A stretch of DNA of 6,332 bases, from contig WJOQ01000305.1 of the NCBI GenBank assembly GCA_009618505.1, positions 1-6,332 of the forward strand. The letters run 5' to 3'. The first letter of the stretch is position 1; every line of letters begins with the position of its first letter. The stretch comes from Clostridia bacterium. Its GTDB lineage: Bacteria > Aerophobota > Aerophobia > Aerophobales > AE-B3A. The notes under the pieces are model-generated. The model did no database searches and was not told the origin of the DNA. It was given only the letters and a program-made list of their open reading frames with translations. Below are positions 4,898 to 6,332 of the stretch, in pieces. A program made the position numbers and the translations under genes.

Positions 4898-6091
4898 ATG
4901 CAAATAGCAAGAAGAGTGGGAAGATTGGGAACCGAAACTGCATTTGAAGTTTTAGCAGAGGTAAATAGACTCAAAACAGAAGGTCACAATATTATAAGTT
5001 TTGCTCTGGGGGAGCCTGATTTTGATACTCCCCAGAATATCAAGGATGCGGTAAAGAAGGCTATTTACGACGGCTATACTCATTACAGTCCTTCAGCTGG
5101 AATTCTTCCTTTAAGAGAGTCGATCGTGCGCTATATTTCTAGAACTAGAGGTGTCGAAATTGAACCTGAACAGGTGGTGGTTACTCCTGGGGCAAAGCCA
5201 ATAGTTTTTGATAGTGTTCTTTCCTGTATAAATGAAGGGGATGAAGTAATCTATCCTAATCCGGGATATCCCATCTATGAATCGGTCATAAACTTCATAG
5301 GGGGAGAAGCGGTTCCTCTTCCACTTTTAGAAGAGAAGAATTTTAGTTTTAATCCAGAGGATCTAGAGAGGAGAATAACCCCTAAGACAAAGATGATTAT
5401 TCTTAATTCTCCTCAGAATCCTACCGGTGGTATCTTGAACCAGAATGATCTGGAAATTATTGCTGAAATAGCTATTGAAGCCGACCTTTGGGTTTTATCT
5501 GACGAGGTCTACTCCAAAATTATCTATGAGGGAGAGTTTCGAAGTATTATTTCTATCCCGGGAATGAAAGAGCGAACGATCCTGGTTGATGGATTTTCTA
5601 AGACTTACGCCATGACTGGCTGGCGATTGGGATTTGGAATAATGAAAAAGGAGTTGGCCTTACATGTGGCTCGAATAGAGACCAACGTTGATTCCTGTAC
5701 GGCAACCTTTACCCAGTATGCGGGAATAGAGGCTCTGGAAGGTTCACAGAAGGAACCCAGAGCTATGATAGCTGAATTTCAGAAAAGGCGAGATCTTATC
5801 CATCAGGAATTGAACAAGATTAGAGGTATCAAATGTTTAATGCCCAGAGGAGCTTTTTACATATATCCAAATGTAACTGAGGCTTGCCAGGATCTTGGTT
5901 TCCGTGACTCAAAAGAGCTTCAACAGTATCTGTTACACCAGGCAAAAGTGGCCGTATTGGCCAGAAGCTGTTTTGGCAAAAGAAATGAAGGGGAAAAAGA
6001 GGAATATATTAGATTGTCTTATGTAACCTCCCGGGAAAACATAATAGAAGGAGTAAAAAGAATTAAAAAGGCTATTGAATCTAAATCTTAG
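4898..6091 (+). CDS. PLP-dependent class I/II aminotransferase (AspC-like), under glycine riboswitch control
   Basis: Fold-type I PLP enzyme transferring an amino group between an amino acid and a 2-oxo acid, cytoplasmic. At 397 aa it is full length for the class. Visible motifs: GEPDFDTP (38-45), YSPSAG (63-68), NPGYPIY (121-127), NPTGG (174-178) with Asn174 at the cofactor, SDEVYS (201-206) with Asp202 at the pyridine nitrogen and Tyr205, the Schiff-base Lys235 in SKTYAMTGWRLGF, and Arg372 in IRLSY for the substrate carboxylate. ATG 4898 has GGGAGG at 4885-4890, 7 nt upstream; an ATG at 4894 is out of frame. The protein resembles thermophile-type aspartate aminotransferases. The glycine riboswitch upstream and glyA downstream suggest glycine, glyoxylate, serine or alanine as physiological substrates (for example alanine-glyoxylate transamination), but that is inference from context. 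Confidence 0.9.
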   Translation: MQIARRVGRLGTETAFEVLAEVNRLKTEGHNIISFALGEPDFDTPQNIKDAVKKAIYDGYTHYSPSAGILPLRESIVRYISRTRGVEIEPEQVVVTPGAKPIVFDSVLSCINEGDEVIYPNPGYPIYESVINFIGGEAVPLPLLEEKNFSFNPEDLERRITPKTKMIILNSPQNPTGGILNQNDLEIIAEIAIEADLWVLSDEVYSKIIYEGEFRSIISIPGMKERTILVDGFSKTYAMTGWRLGFGIMKKELALHVARIETNVDSCTATFTQYAGIEALEGSQKEPRAMIAEFQKRRDLIHQELNKIRGIKCLMPRGAFYIYPNVTEACQDLGFRDSKELQQYLLHQAKVAVLARSCFGKRNEGEKEEYIRLSYVTSRENIIEGVKRIKKAIESKS

Positions 6092-6126
6092 GCAAAATGC
6101 CAGATTCAGCTAAAAGGAATTTATTT

Positions 6127-6332
6127 ATGGAAAAGAGAGAATCTTTGTCAAAGAAAACCTTTTCAAGAAAGGATGAGGGGGAGTATTCAAATTTTCTCCT
6201 TGAAGAAAATCTTTCTGAAACAGACCCGGATACGGATCTTATCATCGGTTTTGAGGAAAACAGACAAGCAAAGAAGCTTATCCTCATCCCATCAGAAAGC
6301 ATCTGTCCTAAAGCTGTCCGGCAGGCTCTAGG
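6127..6332 (+). CDS. glyA: Serine hydroxymethyltransferase, N-terminal part (3' end outside window)
   Basis: The open frame to the window end encodes 68 residues. After a charged lead of about 40 residues it reads FEENRQAKKLILIPSES (about 42-58) and then ICPKAVRQAL. This matches the N-terminal SHMT signature EExRQxxxLxLIASEN...SPAVLEAxG, so the product probably converts serine and tetrahydrofolate to glycine and methylene-tetrahydrofolate using PLP. LIPSES replaces the usual LIASEN, and the lead before it is longer than in E. coli GlyA, pointing to a divergent SHMT subgroup. ATG 6127 is chosen because AAAAGGA (6112-6118) precedes it by 8 nt; an in-frame ATG at 6097 lacks a good SD. The gene begins 35 bp after the aminotransferase stop with no terminator between, so it is probably in the same glycine-responsive operon. 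The catalytic lysine lies beyond the window. Confidence 0.75.
   Translation, partial: MEKRESLSKKTFSRKDEGEYSNFLLEENLSETDPDTDLIIGFEENRQAKKLILIPSESICPKAVRQAL

Noticed and set aside
4753..4947. 64-codon + strand open frame
   Set aside because: It begins inside the terminator stem, reads through the REP-like palindrome and overlaps the aminotransferase start in another frame; no SD.
1..6332. tRNA or rRNA genes, transposase or integrase genes
   Set aside because: No cloverleaf signature, rRNA motif or transposase/integrase domain was seen on either strand.

Overview
The window is about 6.3 kb of AT-rich bacterial DNA (roughly 40% GC by eye) with every convincing gene on the + strand. AGGAGG-type ribosome binding sites, ATG/GTG starts and overlapping genes indicate a bacterium. 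The mix of xylose-isomerase-like sugar enzymes, an Eis-like acetyltransferase and a glycine riboswitch would fit an uncultured anaerobe (Atribacterota-, Aerophobota- or Firmicutes-like). That placement is a guess, because no phylogenetic marker is present.

Left part (1-1833): a sugar phosphate isomerase/epimerase, whose start codon appears to be cut by the window edge, overlaps by 8 nt a D-2-hydroxyacid dehydrogenase. The two look like the end of a carbohydrate or hydroxy-acid catabolic operon. A 400-bp gap follows (1834-2233). It has no intact gene but carries three Shine-Dalgarno-like motifs and a short coding-like tail ending at 2237, which suggests gene decay.

Middle part (2234-4398): a compact, cytoplasmic TIM-barrel protein resembling the catalytic domain of GH20 beta-N-acetylhexosaminidases, then an Eis-like GNAT acetyltransferase with a C-terminal SCP2-like domain. 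A 34-bp identical direct repeat sits just before the GH20-like gene (2196-2229) and again just after the GNAT gene (4422-4455).

Right part (4422-6332): a sigma70-type promoter, a tandem two-aptamer glycine riboswitch and a strong intrinsic terminator overlapping the last aptamer stem. Then come a REP-like palindrome, a class I/II PLP-dependent aminotransferase and, 35 bp further on, the 5' end of a serine hydroxymethyltransferase gene (glyA) cut by the window end. The likely logic is that glycine stabilises the riboswitch, the terminator is disfavoured and the aminotransferase plus SHMT are made. This is a glycine/serine (possibly glyoxylate) metabolism operon.

I see no CRISPR array, intact mobile element, tRNA or rRNA. 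The most notable items are the glycine-riboswitch operon, the 34-bp duplication with its coding-like reading frame, the REP-like element between the terminator and its gene, and the unusual cofactor-site residues of the dehydrogenase.
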